Assembly (NCBI GenBank): GCA_033557685.1
Contig: JAWQRN010000334.1
Location: forward strand, 1-31,252
DNA from: Sperchopsis tessellata
Lineage: Eukaryota > Arthropoda > Insecta > Coleoptera > Hydrophilidae
Direction: 5' to 3'
DNA: 31,252 bases
The notes beneath the pieces were generated by a model that was not told the origin of the DNA, searched no databases, and was given only the letters and a program-made list of their open reading frames with translations. Positions 10,599 to 20,962 of this stretch are shown one piece after another (the stretch's first letter is position 1; every line of letters starts with the position of its first letter). The translations under genes and the position numbers were made by a program.

Positions 10599-10984
10599 TA
10601 TTAATAAACAATGTCTGTGAAATTGTTTTATTAAACTATAGTGTAGTTACAATTTTTATTAAACAATTACATATTAACAATTAATTTAATGTTTCATACC
10701 TATTTGTTAAGAATATAATTGGCCTATGATGTTGATAGATTGTAGCTCATACAGTGCTTTCCTAAGCTAGAAGTGCATATCTACATATTTAATACTTTTG
10801 AGTTAATAATAGGTTTTTGTGAAAATTTACTTGTTATTAAAGTGAATTTAGATAAAAATGTCAAATGTGGATGTTGTATAAATTTTTGAAATATACAAGT
10901 AATACAAAACTTAAATATGCCTGTTTTGTTTCGGAGTTTACAATCTCTCTATTGGTAAAATGTATTTTTCACGGACGCTATCAT
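9870..10984. other. AT-rich stretch between the two Harbinger genes
   Basis: No gene is recognised. It holds the TA microsatellite listed separately. A plus-strand snippet near 10124-10190 (AEDDVLLDQVENNPGPSIKE) might be a piece of a transposase HTH or of the Myb gene's second exon, but it breaks off at once. This is presumably the intergenic part and 3' flanks of the two convergent Harbinger genes. Confidence 0.3.
10562..10594. repeat. (TA)n microsatellite
   Basis: An uninterrupted run of about 16 TA dinucleotides. Confidence 0.95.
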
Positions 10985-11455
10985 TTACATTCATTCTTTA
11001 ATCGACCTTAACATCTATATCATCTCTTTCTGGTAGGCCGTGTATTAGGCATATATTATATAAAACTACTCAAGTATTTATCATTTTACCCTTTGAATGT
11101 GTAGAATAATGTAAAACATGATGATATATTGCATTGCGTCATTCAATTGTACCTCTTGCACATGGTGGTAATTATTACAAGCTTCTGGTGAAGCATTAGC
11201 TATTGCCAATAGTTATAATTTCTTCACAAAAATTCTTAGACATTTCTGTAAATAAATGAGTCAAGTGAATTTCCAGGATATCGAGCATTAACATTTAAAA
11301 TGTTCATATCGCTATCATAGATGAGCTGCACGTTTATAGAGTGGTAGCTTTTGCTATTAAAAAATGTATACGGCAGTAACTCAGCGTTCGTTTTATTCGG
11401 TGGTATCTTTGCTATACGTGTGCAATGTATAGCACTAATTACTGGGGCTGTCGAC
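10985..11455 (-). pseudogene. PIF/Harbinger transposase (HARBI1-like), C-terminal part
   Basis: Harbinger transposases excise and insert DNA at TTA/TAA-type targets using a DDE catalytic core. From about 11452 the minus strand reads PVISAIHCTRIAKIPPNKTN, then YHSINVQLIYDSDMNILNVN, ARYPGNSLDSFIYRN. These are the hallmark 'GxIDCTHIxI' and 'GYHSINVQ...DxxxxILNVxARxPGSxHDSxI' blocks. The first catalytic Asp is replaced by His (GAT to CAT in AIHCT). Farther along are ARGTIE with the catalytic Glu kept, a VLHYS piece, and HNICLIHGLPERDDIDVK near 11060-11005. Stops occur after RNV and after ARGTIE. The N-terminal part lies beyond a repeat insertion at 12155-12291. Confidence 0.85.
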
Positions 11456-12150
11456 GAGTTCCGGTTTTCGTTACTACTAAAAAACTGTGGTTTTCAATTT
11501 GTCGAAGTCCGAAAACCGCGGTTTTACAAACTGGCCACGGAAACCGCCTTTATGAAAACCGGGTATCGGTAATGAGATCATCGAAAACTTTTGGTCATGA
11601 CTGGTGTTCGGCCGGCAGTTTCATATTCAAAAGCACTACTTATAACAGACACACTCATCTTACATGTGTTTTTTGTAACTTTAGGCACCCGCAGAAAAAC
11701 AAATACCCATGCCATTGATTTTTAATGTACTGAGAGAACTAGAGAGCTACCCGTACAATATTTTGTCGCCAGAAATGCTAGGACGGAGGCCAGTCTTTAC
11801 GTCCAACTATCTAGTATGTATTTATCTAGGCCAGTTGTAGAAACCGGTTACGAAAATCGCGGTTCTGAAAACCTGTCACGGAAACCACGTCTTTGAAATC
11901 CGTCCAAAAACTGCGGTTTTGAAAAAGGGACCGAAAACTGCTCAGAAAAACCATGGTTTTGAAACCCGACCGAAAACCGCGGTTTTGAAAATCGGGCACG
12001 GAATCTGCGGTTAGAAAAACCGGATATTGGTAATGAATACAGCGGTTTTCATGACCGGTTACTGTAATTATCGATAACCGGGTTTTCTGAATACCGCTTA
12101 CTTTCGGTCATGACCAGTTTTCGGCCGGCAGTCTCATATTCGGCAGCACT
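11456..12150. repeat. GAAAACCGCGGTTTTC-rich repeat block inserted in the Harbinger transposase
   Basis: Two subregions (about 11457-11640 and 11837-12150) are packed with variants of GAAAACCGCGGTTTT, a self-complementary word, each separated by 8-20 bp. The two share a longer direct-repeat end: GGTCATGAC, then TTCGGCCGGCAGT, CATATTC and AGCACTA (about 11591-11637 and 12107-12152). The 200-bp middle part (11640-11836) is not repetitive. The block separates the two halves of the HARBI1-like frame, so it inserted into that gene. The family is not one I can name; a non-autonomous DNA transposon is possible. Confidence 0.75.
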
Positions 12151-12154
12151 ATTA

Positions 12155-12291
12155 ATTACACATATTCTTCTAATAAATGGTCAATTATTGCATTAGCAAT
12201 TTCGTGAACACATCATCTGACTAACGGCCAAATTAATATCATGTCCTACGTCTGTTTGGGAACCAGCATAGGCAAAAGATCTTAATGCCAT
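12155..12291 (-). pseudogene. PIF/Harbinger transposase (HARBI1-like), N-terminal part
   Basis: From ATG 12291 the minus strand reads MALRSFAYAGSQTDVGHDIN, LAVSQ, and, after a frameshift, CVHEIANAIIDHLLEEY. This is the N-terminal 'ALRFFAxGSxQxxVGxxxxxSQxxVSRxIHEVxNAL' helix-turn-helix segment of HARBI1-type proteins. It is collinear with the C-terminal part at 10985-11455. Roughly 25 residues are missing or lie under the inserted repeat. The TTTGTAGG just upstream of the ATG (about 12300) could be a splice acceptor. Confidence 0.75.
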
Positions 12292-12544
12292 CAGTACCTA
12301 CAAATATAAATATATATGAAATATATTTTACTGCAGCCTTTTTTCTAAATCCCACGTTTCCGGTTAGCTCTTTCTCTAATCTGAATCATTATATTAATAG
12401 CTTTTCTTTAAATTGCAAAGCGTTATGTCTTTGTCCCAACTGTATAGGAAATTTTGCATTTTCAATCCCCTATTATAAAAAAATTTGCTCCAAATTTTCC
12501 ATTTTCAACATTAATAACCTACAAAAAACCACGTAAAAAAATTC
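12292..12544. other. Spacer without recognisable gene
   Basis: A plus-strand frame at 12285-12536 is open by chance in AT-rich DNA and has no family motif. The stretch may be a 5' intron of the Harbinger transposase. Confidence 0.25.
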
Positions 12545-13265
12545 ATTAAATATGACATATTTGCGGTTGAGAATGCGGAAGTGATACTTTTATGGTGGGG
12601 ATTGAAATATTATCATTTATCATTCGCCATGAATGTTGAGAATTTTGCTCTATGTCTCCTTTCAAAGCTTAGTTACTGCCAAAAGTCCAAACTTTTTTAC
12701 CAGTGTGTTCAACTTTTGTTTCAAATATTTTGGAATTTCCTTGAATTAATCTGGAATTCTTCTGTAGTTTATTTTCTAAGCTTCTAGAAGTTTTATCAGG
12801 TTTCTGCTCTATTTTTGTTAAAAACGATATTTGTTCTGGATTTCTCGTTTAGTCCAACTCATCACTTTTATTTTAAATTATCCTCGCATTTTCTTCAAGT
12901 TGTTTTCTATATTCCTAGAAATTTCTACCAGCCTCTGTTCAACTTTTGTTTCGAATATTCTGGAATTTTCTTGAATAGCTTCTAGTATCTGTTGTATTTT
13001 TGTTTCAAATGCTCTAGAATTATCTTCAAATCTACTGGAATTTTTTTCTAGTTTACTTTATAAACATCTATAATAAATCTCCAAGCTTCTGTTTTATTTT
13101 ATCTTCGCTTTTTATAGAATTTTCTTCTAGTTTTCTTTCTAAACTTTTAGAATTTTCTCTAAGTTTACTTATAAACTTTTAGTATTTTTTTCCAGCATTT
13201 TCTTGAACATTTGCAGAATTTGATGCATATTCGTTGGTTCTTCCGTTTTCTCTTCAATGTGTGAT
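12545..13265 (-). pseudogene. Coiled-coil gag-like protein remnant of an LTR element (tentative)
   Basis: On the minus strand the region encodes repeated Lys/Glu/Asn-rich helical segments. Examples are MHQILQMFKKMLEKNTKSL near 13235, KLEKNSSRFEDNSRAFETK near 13040, IQENSRIFETKVEQRL near 12970, and another FETKVEH copy near 12720. The DNA shows the same thing as repeated plus-strand words such as 'TTTTGTTTC(A/G)AATATT(C/T)TGGAAT'. Long N-terminal coiled coils of the type 'MxQxLxMFKxxxExxxSLxxxLxE' are common in insect gypsy gag proteins, hence the tentative call. Stops are frequent. The internal period of about 30-40 bp between segments suggests expansion by tandem duplication. A host coiled-coil pseudogene is not excluded. 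Confidence 0.4.
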
Positions 13266-13890
13266 ATTTTTTTAATTGACCAAGTTTCCAATTATAACGC
13301 ACTTGTTTTAAACTGTTTATTGTCACATTTTTGCGTGTTAATAATTCGACAAATTTAAAATGTATTTATTTTTAAACTGTGTAGTTTACAATAACATAAT
13401 AATAAATTACAGTATTTACAGTACCAATATTTATAGTATTTTATAACGGCTATGTATTAATCGTCCGCATACTAGCGAGTATATCACTTCGTGCGGAGTT
13501 CGCGAGTCGCAGTCGAGTGGTAATTTAATGATGGATATAACTGCCTCGTCCAAATACCAGCTGATTACATAACCAGGCGAAATCCTCTCATAGGCGGCTT
13601 TGGTCGGCTCTACTCTCTAGTACTTTATAATACTCTAACAGTATTACTATTATGTTTTTGTTTTCAGAGCAATGCTGTCAACCGAAGCTATCTACTGATT
13701 GGTCAGTGCAAAATTCTGTGGACATTACTATGTTGTTTGTTGTGTGCTTGTGTATGTGTGAAATAAACATATACGTATATATAAATGTACTCTTGTGCTT
13801 GGTGTTATCATGTAGGAATTTCTTGATGATAAGATACGTGTTGAGTATAATTGCCAATACCCTGTAGATTAGGGTGCAATGTTTTTGGTG
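13266..13890. other. Non-coding stretch; possible LTR for the coiled-coil gag element
   Basis: On the minus strand (about 13600 to 13290) there is a GC-richer segment, then TATAAATA-type words near 13430 and AATAAA near 13365, ahead of the gag-like region. This is what a 5' LTR would look like. No partner LTR is present in the window, so the assignment is weak. A 71-codon plus-strand frame at 13652-13867 is cysteine-rich by chance and has no motif. Confidence 0.2.
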
Positions 13891-16800
13891 TTACTCCTGT
13901 AGAATAATTGGTACAATCACAACCTTATCTATTCTCCACATGGCTTTTATTTCCATTGCAAACTCCGTGATTTTTGTTATCTTGATCATCAAAATTTTCT
14001 TAAACCAAGGAAATTTCCTAAGATACTTTTTGATACCAGCATACCAAACTCTTTTTCCTGTGCTAATGTTAATCCATTCTTTAATCCAATCGTCCCAAAT
14101 CCTCCTTCCTACCTCTATCAAAATATCTTCATAAGGGGGTTTCCTGGTTAGTAGAGTATTACTGCTTTTTCCATGATTGGCTAGTTGGTCTGCTATTTCA
14201 TTACCAATTATTCCATTGTGAGATGGTTTTCCATGCCAACTGTGTGTCTGTTCCATTATTACTTTATGGACTATTAATTTACTTATTTGTAGAATCGTGG
14301 TGTCATTTTCAGTATTTACTTAGTTCTTAAATAATTTGTCCAATGTGCCTTTAGAATCTGATAATATGACGATTTTATCTAACCCTCTGACCATCGACTC
14401 TTATAATGCCAAATGAATTGAGGCTAAATCCGCAGAAATTATTGAAATAAAGTCATTCAGTTTTTTTGTCATCTTGATGTTGACACCTGGGATGTAAATT
14501 CCTAGCCCTACTGATTTAGATTCCTTGTGCAAGGATCCCACGTAAAAATATATTGGTGTGCTGGCCATAAATTAGAGATTTTATCCATAAACTGTCTATG
14601 CACTCAAACAGGTATCTTCTGGTCCTTCTTATGAAATTTAAATTATGTGTAGGAATTTTGTTGCGCATTTTGTAGCCCATATTTAAAACTAAAACCAGGG
14701 AGGAGTTGGTACCTATTGATTTGTTGCAACAAATCCCTATTATTATTATTGTATGCTTCAATTAATATTGGGAGCTTTTTATTTCACCAATATGGATGTT
14801 CTGTGAAAAAGACAATAATAAGTTTGATTTTTGAAGTCAATAGATTAATAACCAGGTTATTTTCAAAGATAAATTTGGATGCTAACCATAACCTTCTATA
14901 TGCTTATGGAAGCTCACCGTTCTCTGATAAAAGAACATTATTGGGAGTAGACTTCATGTTACTTGTAACTATACGCAAGGCACAGTATTGCGTTCTATCT
15001 AGAATGGACAGTTTTTTTTTATAACATGGCACAAATAGAAAGGATCCCAAGTACAGATATTTTTGGATCCGCTCCCCACCATCTTTTGGTAAGGGATTTC
15101 ATTACATTAATGCCTTGGGAGGTTTTGTTTGTTATATATTGAATACGCTCCCGCCAATCTAATCTCCCATCAAGAACTATACCCAAATATTTCACCGATT
15201 TTTCCAAGGAATCACTTTGTTCTGAATTTTTAGCTCTGGGAGTAAGGTAAACCTTCTATTTTTTCTAAATACTATGACTGAGTTTTTCAAAGTGGATAAA
15301 CTAAGGCCATGATTACTAAGCCAGTTTTTAATATTTAAGAGTGATTTATTAATTTTCGTTACCATGTCAATCATATACCTGCCTGATATGTATATCACTG
15401 TATCATCAGCAAATTGTAGGAATCTAACACCTTCCACAGCCATTTCTGAAAGAGAGTTTACATATATTCAACTAAGTGGACATCCTTGTGGTAGACCTTT
15501 ACTTGTATACTGTGGTCCAAGTAGCCTGTTAGTAGCCTTATATTTTACAAAGACTTCTATTCTATTCTGAGGAATTGATTAATATATAAAATATAATTAG
15601 GGTGTACATTTATTTCTATAAGTTTCTTTATTAATATATCTGCAATTTCATTGTCATAAGCTGAAACAATGTTTAAAAACACTGCAATGACTCTTTCTTT
15701 TTGTGTAAGCGCTAAATTGATGTCCATTACTAATGTTGTTAAATTATGCATGATATTAATTCCTTTTCTAAAGCCTGTTGTGCATTGCTTAGTTTGTACT
15801 GAGATTCTAATGTCCATTTAATTCATGCTTTCACAATCGATTGTAGGATTTTACCTACGCTGGATGTTAACGCAATGGGCCTATAATTGTTTGGAATGTT
15901 TGGTTTTTTTCCAGGTTTGAGAATTGGAATAACTGTGTTCGTTTTTCTAATTCAATGGTACCAAGGCGCCAGTTAAAATGTTATTCATTGAATTAGTTAG
16001 TATGTCCATAGTATTTGATGGCAAATGGTGAATCATTGAATATGATACTTCATCTATACCTACTGCTGAGTCACATTTCTTTTCAAAAGGATTAGAACTT
16101 CAGTTCGTGTGATTGGAAGGCAATTACCACAATCGTTGATATTATCTGGAAATTCGATATTTAATAAGATATACAAAAGGGGGTGAGAAGGAGAAAAGAT
16201 CAATGTACTTGGTCGATTAATACAGGTTTTAAATCTTTTTGTCGCGTTCCAAACTCTCTATTCAAATTCTTACAAAAAGGTAACCATTCTTCCTTTTCTT
16301 TTTTAAATGCCGTCTGTTTTTGGCTATTATTCGTTTTGTTTCTAAAAAAATTTCCAATTTTGGAGCTGTCAGATAAGCCGTTATAGTCCCCTTCAGTGCT
16401 TCTGAACACGATTCATCCCATCGTGGGTGAGAAGGACGTCCAGTATTACTACTTGTATGTGTAGGTATCTATAAATCTCTTGCTCGTTACACTGTATTAT
16501 ATAAAAAGTTATATAGTAGATCAGAGGATCTATATAAAATTATTATTTATGTGGTCATGATATTGCGTCTAATCTGCCCTTTTATAGTGACGACAAGTAA
16601 CGTTTACAAAATGAGGTTGTTTCCAAATTTGAATTAATCCGTTGATATCTCAACATTATGGGAACATTTTCTCTATTATAGGTCGCTGATAAAGTTGAAC
16701 AATTTAAGTTAGCTGCTAAGTTAGCCGAGCAAAATGACAAGTTTACTGCGTTCTGGTTAGAGTTCGGGAATGATAATCGCGTAGGAGTTTCATCATTCAA

Positions 16801-17127
16801 TAGAATTATTTCCAACTCCTCCAGTGAGTTAAAAATAATGTTACCATTAGCATTACTTCTCCCACTACTCCAACTTATACGGTGCGCATTAAAATTGCCC
16901 ATAATTATTGATGGTTTATCTAATAATTTAATTAAATCTATACAGAGATCTCTTTGAAGAACAATACGAGGGGGAATATAGATATTTAAAATGTCTACGT
17001 CTGCAATTTCTATACACAAAATCTGCATACCTTCCGATACATTTATTCCTAGGTATTTAATTCTACATGGTATGTTACAGTTAACCAAGGTGGCGACTCC
17101 TCCCTTACCATCTGCGCGATCCTGTCA
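13891..17127 (-). pseudogene. I-clade LINE ORF2: endonuclease, RT, RNase H
   Basis: ORF2 drives target-primed reverse transcription. Domains in order on the minus strand follow. Endonuclease, 17127-16600: DRADGKGGVATLVN, then IIMGNFNAHRISW and ILLNDETPTRLSF. Asp in GDFNAH is replaced by Asn, and the IDL Asp is also Asn (AVNLSFCS). Linker, about 16440-16200: RPSHPRWDESCSEALKGTI. RT, 16110-15190: YRPIALTSSVGKILQ, GFRKGINIMHNLTTL, AVFLNIVSAYDNE and RFLQFADDTVIYIS. FADD is intact. Thumb, 15207-15020: VKYLGIVLDGRLDWRE and a WGADPK block. RNase H, 14470-14150: LSDSKGTLDKL, then PSHNGIIGNEIADQLAN. The first 70 or so residues of the endonuclease are missing, ORF1 ending almost at the DRADG motif. Confidence 0.85.
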
Positions 17128-17136
17128 TACAATATT

Positions 17137-18091
17137 TTAATTTTTGCAGTGCGAACATTGGATAACATTGGAACATTCCCCATCTTCATGATTGTTGGCA
17201 CAAACACCACATGTTCCTTTCCTTTACATTGTTTTGAGACATGTACAAATAGTTAGCACTTCATACAAATAATTACAGGCGGAACGTACAGAGATGATTT
17301 AAAGGAGTGTCTATATAACGAAACTCGCTTTGGTATTATTCTCCCTTCAGATGTTATTTTTATTGTACCTGTTGGAATCAATTCTTTGATGTTATCTTTA
17401 TTTTTCACTCTTGTGTTAAAACTTTTTAATGCTAATATTTTTAAACATGAATCCAAGTTTTCCATAATCTCACATTCCGGAAGGAGTTCATCCATTTTTC
17501 TTATTACTCCTTCGCACTTCACCAGATGTTTTGGAATAATTGCCTCCAACTTATTTTAATCGAGAATGTGGTTATAGACTAGCTCGTCAACATCTTTTGT
17601 TGTATACATTTCAACTGCTACCATATTTATGCTTCTTTTTGAAATAAATGTTATTATCAATGAGCATGGTTTTGTTAGAAGCTTACCTAATCTCACCCGC
17701 GTACATTTACCTATTATAAGATTGGAGTCTTTTTTGCCTTCAATCATTACCATAAACGGTCCTATATCTGTCTCTTTGTATTTATATTTTATAAAAGTAT
17801 TTTTTTTAGATCTTGAATTTTTCTTTTAGTTCATCAACTTATCCTAACAAAACGATTGCTATTTGATTTAGCATCTTTAGCTATTTTTTAAATCTCTTAG
17901 GACAAAAAATTTAGATTTTGAGATTTTATTGAAAATTGATCATTATTTATTCTTAGAATTTCTGAAGTGGAAGGTGAATTATCTTCCCTCCACATTTATA
18001 CAATTATTGGGGGAGTTACCGTCAAGAAATTTAAGTTTTGTGCATTTATGGAGGGATCACAATATTTTTGAAAATTTTCCTCACTCGTCAT
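17137..18091 (-). pseudogene. I-clade LINE ORF1 (gag-like, CCHC)
   Basis: The chosen start is ATG 18091-18089 (MTSEENFQKYCDPS). It is preceded on the minus strand by a GC-richer leader with a run of G at about 18130-18100, plausible as 5' UTR. The middle frame (17753-17556) contains VRLGKLLTKPCS and DVDELVYNHIL, then (17549-17253) PTGTIKITSEGRIIPKRVSL, a block typical of I/R1-type ORF1 ('PTGTVRLTFEGxxLPxxVxL'). A cysteine-rich end follows: CMKC, then CGVCANNHEDGECSNVIQC, consistent with nucleic-acid-binding zinc knuckles. The frame stops at TAA 17139-17137, just ahead of the endonuclease region. At least three frame changes or stops interrupt it. With ORF2 this gives a roughly 4.2-kb, almost complete element. 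Confidence 0.75.
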
Positions 18092-18131
18092 AACAACTTT
18101 ACTAGAGGGGGTTTCCCACCCCCTGACCCAA

Positions 18132-18474
18132 GTCCATTTATTCTATTCTATTCAGCTGTTTTTGTTATCCGTTATAAACTAACCAAATCTATCCCATAGT
18201 AGATATCGGAAGTTATTTTTGTAAGAAAAAACCAATGTGATTTATTAATTTCCAAGTTTGGTTATATATGTATTTTAATATTTGTACAAATGATATTTCA
18301 CTTACTCAAACAATTTAACAGATATTTAGCATACACCGTAACGATCAGAGCAAAGGAAAGGAAAACTATACCCTATAATAATTACTGGAGCACGTTTTGT
18401 ATTTATATCATATTTGGTTATATTCACAGTACGTGTTGTTAATTGGTTATGTGTATTTAGAATAGCAATATCTA
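18132..18474. other. Spacer without recognisable gene
   Basis: AT-rich sequence between the 5' end of the I-clade LINE and the RT fragment to its right. Nothing is recognised. Confidence 0.3.
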
Positions 18475-18990
18475 TTAGGTAAGTGTTTTATTTATTTTGT
18501 CGATAGGTATAATGTCTGTTCTATTGTAGTGCATCGTTTTGTCAGCGATGAATGCACGGTCCCAGGGTATTGTTCGTTCCTTATGTGGTAGTACTCGGCG
18601 TTGTATTGCTGCTTTATGAGGGTGGTTTTTGTGCTTTGTAAGTGTTGTGTTCATTTTTCTTTGCAGTTGTTTTAGGTTGTGTGTGTCCATATTATCATCC
18701 CAAACCAGTAGGTAACGCCTAGAATAGCGCATATGTTGATGGCTTTAAAGATGCATTTTGATGTATGTATTGTCCTAAGTAACCCATCAAGTCATGTGAC
18801 AAAGCGCTTCTTAAATTATTGATTAATTTATGTTTGATGCCTCGTGCTTGCTCAAAACCAATGTATTTGTATGTGCCTATTGCGTTTAGAGATTTAATCA
18901 CGCCTGTGAAAACAGTAACGCTTTTGTAAGCAACGGTTTGTGCCTGAGCTAATAGAGGGCTGCCCGTGAAATTTAAAGAGGTACCTCATT
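18475..18990 (-). pseudogene. R2/R4-superclade non-LTR RT thumb fragment
   Basis: The minus-strand frame at 18901-18719 reads NAIGTYKYIGFEQARGIKHK, then INNLRSALSHDLMG and ending ASLKPSTYALF. The next frame (18732-18475) continues LLVWDDNMDTHNLKQLQRKM, then NTTLTKHKNHPHKAAIQRRV, LPHKERT. The order 'YKYLGxxQxxxIxH ... AINTYAxPVLTYxFGxxxW ... LxxLxRxxRxxxTKHxxHHPxAxxxRxxLPRKEGGRG' is typical of R2/R4/Dong-type RTs, where it follows the catalytic palm. The GGRG part after LPHKE is damaged. No catalytic YADD is present in this piece, and both sides are truncated. Confidence 0.6.
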
Positions 18991-19039
18991 GGAATTAGTT
19001 CAATGCAAAAAAATTCCACCACCCGTTACATCATGTTAA

Positions 19040-20660
19040 GGAAAGCTAACTGGTAGTATTAAAAAAATCTCAAATTTCCAAAATAATTTTACAGATCTTT
19101 TCACAGAAATTGCGATTACGCAAAAACTATAGCAGGTTCCAACATGAAACAAGGTTTAAATGAAAGCCAATATAAAATTCTAACAAGCAAACCCTAATAT
19201 ATTGCCTGGCAAATCATCAGGCTAGTGGATATTTGGAAAATAAGCTAATTTCCAAAATTACTTAAAAGATGCGTTCGGAAAAAATGTAATTGTTCAAAAA
19301 CTAGAGGATGTTACAATATGAAACTAAAATTGAAGTTAATATAAATATCTAACAAGTACACCTAAAATTATTGCCTGATAAACCGTCAGTCTAGTCGATA
19401 ATTCGAAAAAATTGCAGATGCGTTCTGACAAAATGTAATTGCTCAAAATCTAGAAGAGGTTCCACAATAAAACACGGCTCAAATGGAAGCCAATACAAAA
19501 TCTTAAGAAGCATACTTAAAATGATTGCCTGACAAGCCGTCAGGCTAGTAGATAATTCGAAAAAATCGCAAATTTCCAAAATAATTTAACAGATCTGTTC
19601 GGAGAAATTATGATTGCGCAAAAACTAGAGCAGGTTCCCACTTAAAACAAGGCACAATTGAAAGATAATATAATATCCTAACAAGCACATCAAAAATTAT
19701 TGCCTAACATGTCGTCAGGGTAGTCGATAATTGGAAAAAATTGCAAAATTCCAAAATAACTTAACATATCCGTTTGAAGAAATGTGATTGCGCAAAAAAC
19801 TAGAGCAGGTTTCAACATGAAACATGACACAAATGAAAGCCAATATAATATCCTAACAAGCACACTTATAATATTTGCCTGACATACCGTCAGGCTAGTG
19901 GATATTTCGAAGAAATTGCAAATTTCTAAAATATTTTAACAGATGCGTTCGGAAAAAATTTTACTACTCAGAAGCTAGAGCAGGTTTCAAGATGAGACGG
20001 CTCAATTGAAAGCCAATGTAAAATCCTAACAAATATACTTAAAGTTATTGCCTGACAAACCGTCAGCCTAGTGGATATTTCGAAGAAATTGCAAATTTTC
20101 AAAATATTAAAATAGATGCATTCTGAAAAAAATGGACTACTCAAAAACTAGAGTAGGTTTCAAGATGAAACAGGTTCAATTTGAAGCCAATATAAAATCC
20201 TAACAAGCATATCTAAAATTATTGCCTGAAAAACCATCAGGCTAGTGGATATTTCGAAGAAATTGCAAATTTCCAAAATAATTTAACAGATGCGTTCGGA
20301 ACAAAATTGACTACTCAAAAACCAGAGCAGGTTTGAAGATAAGACAAGGCTCAATTGGAAGCTAATATAAAGTCCTAACAAGCACATATAAAATTATTGC
20401 CCGACAAGCCGTCAGGCTAGTGGAAAATTGGAAAAAATCGCTAAATTTCTAAAATAATTTAACAGATGCGTTCGGATAAAATGTGATCGCTCAAAAACTA
20501 GAGGATGTTAGAAAATGAGACGTAGCTCAAATAGAAACCAATATATAAAATTATTGCCTGACTAGCCGTAATTCGAAAGTGCTAGATAAAATGCAAACAA
20601 GCGAACCTAAAATTACTACCTGACAATCCAATAGATAATAAATCGCAAATTTCCAAAATA
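19040..20660 (+). repeat. Tandem satellite array, monomer about 174 bp (left, forward)
   Basis: About 9 monomers with diverged sequence. The anchor word ATTGCCTGACAAGCCGTCAG recurs at about 19200, 19370, 19524, 19698, 19875, 20047, 20221, 20396 and 20552, giving spacings mostly of 169-176 bp. Two are shorter (about 154-156) because of deletions. Each monomer carries a small hairpin GCCTGAC-AAGCC-GTCAGGC, perfect at 19527-19545, and a conserved CTAGAGCAGGTT word. The same family occurs in inverted orientation at 26770-27285. Confidence 0.95.
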
Positions 20661-20962
20661 CATATACTTCATTATTAATTTATTGAGCTGATGTATGCTA
20701 TTAAAATAAATGGTTACATAGTATAAAGACAAGAACATACACATTGAAAATAGTACTTCCTGAAATTGTCGTGCCTGGCTTCATCGAGTTATTCTTGCAA
20801 CTCTTCGCAATATAAGGATGATGTGATTCTTGAAATCAATATGTCATTATTTACAATAATATCTATGGAACTTGTATTGTTTGCTTTTAACGTATGAATT
20901 CTTATTAACAAAAAAAATCATAACATAAACCATAACAATATTTACCTCAAAATGTTTTATAT
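20661..20962. other. Spacer between satellite array and transposase gene
   Basis: AT-rich. A short plus-strand frame near 20775-20840 (LASSSYSCNSSQYKDDVILE) could be an upstream exon of the following gene, but nothing confirms it. Confidence 0.25.

Noticed and set aside
18100..18132. GGGGG/CCCCC pair near the LINE 5' end as a G-quadruplex promoter element
   Set aside because: Only two G/C runs are present, on opposite strands: a small hairpin at most.
19391..19579. 62-codon minus-strand frame
   Set aside because: It lies wholly in the 174-bp satellite, and a similar frame arises in the inverted array (27178). Both are products of the repeat sequence.
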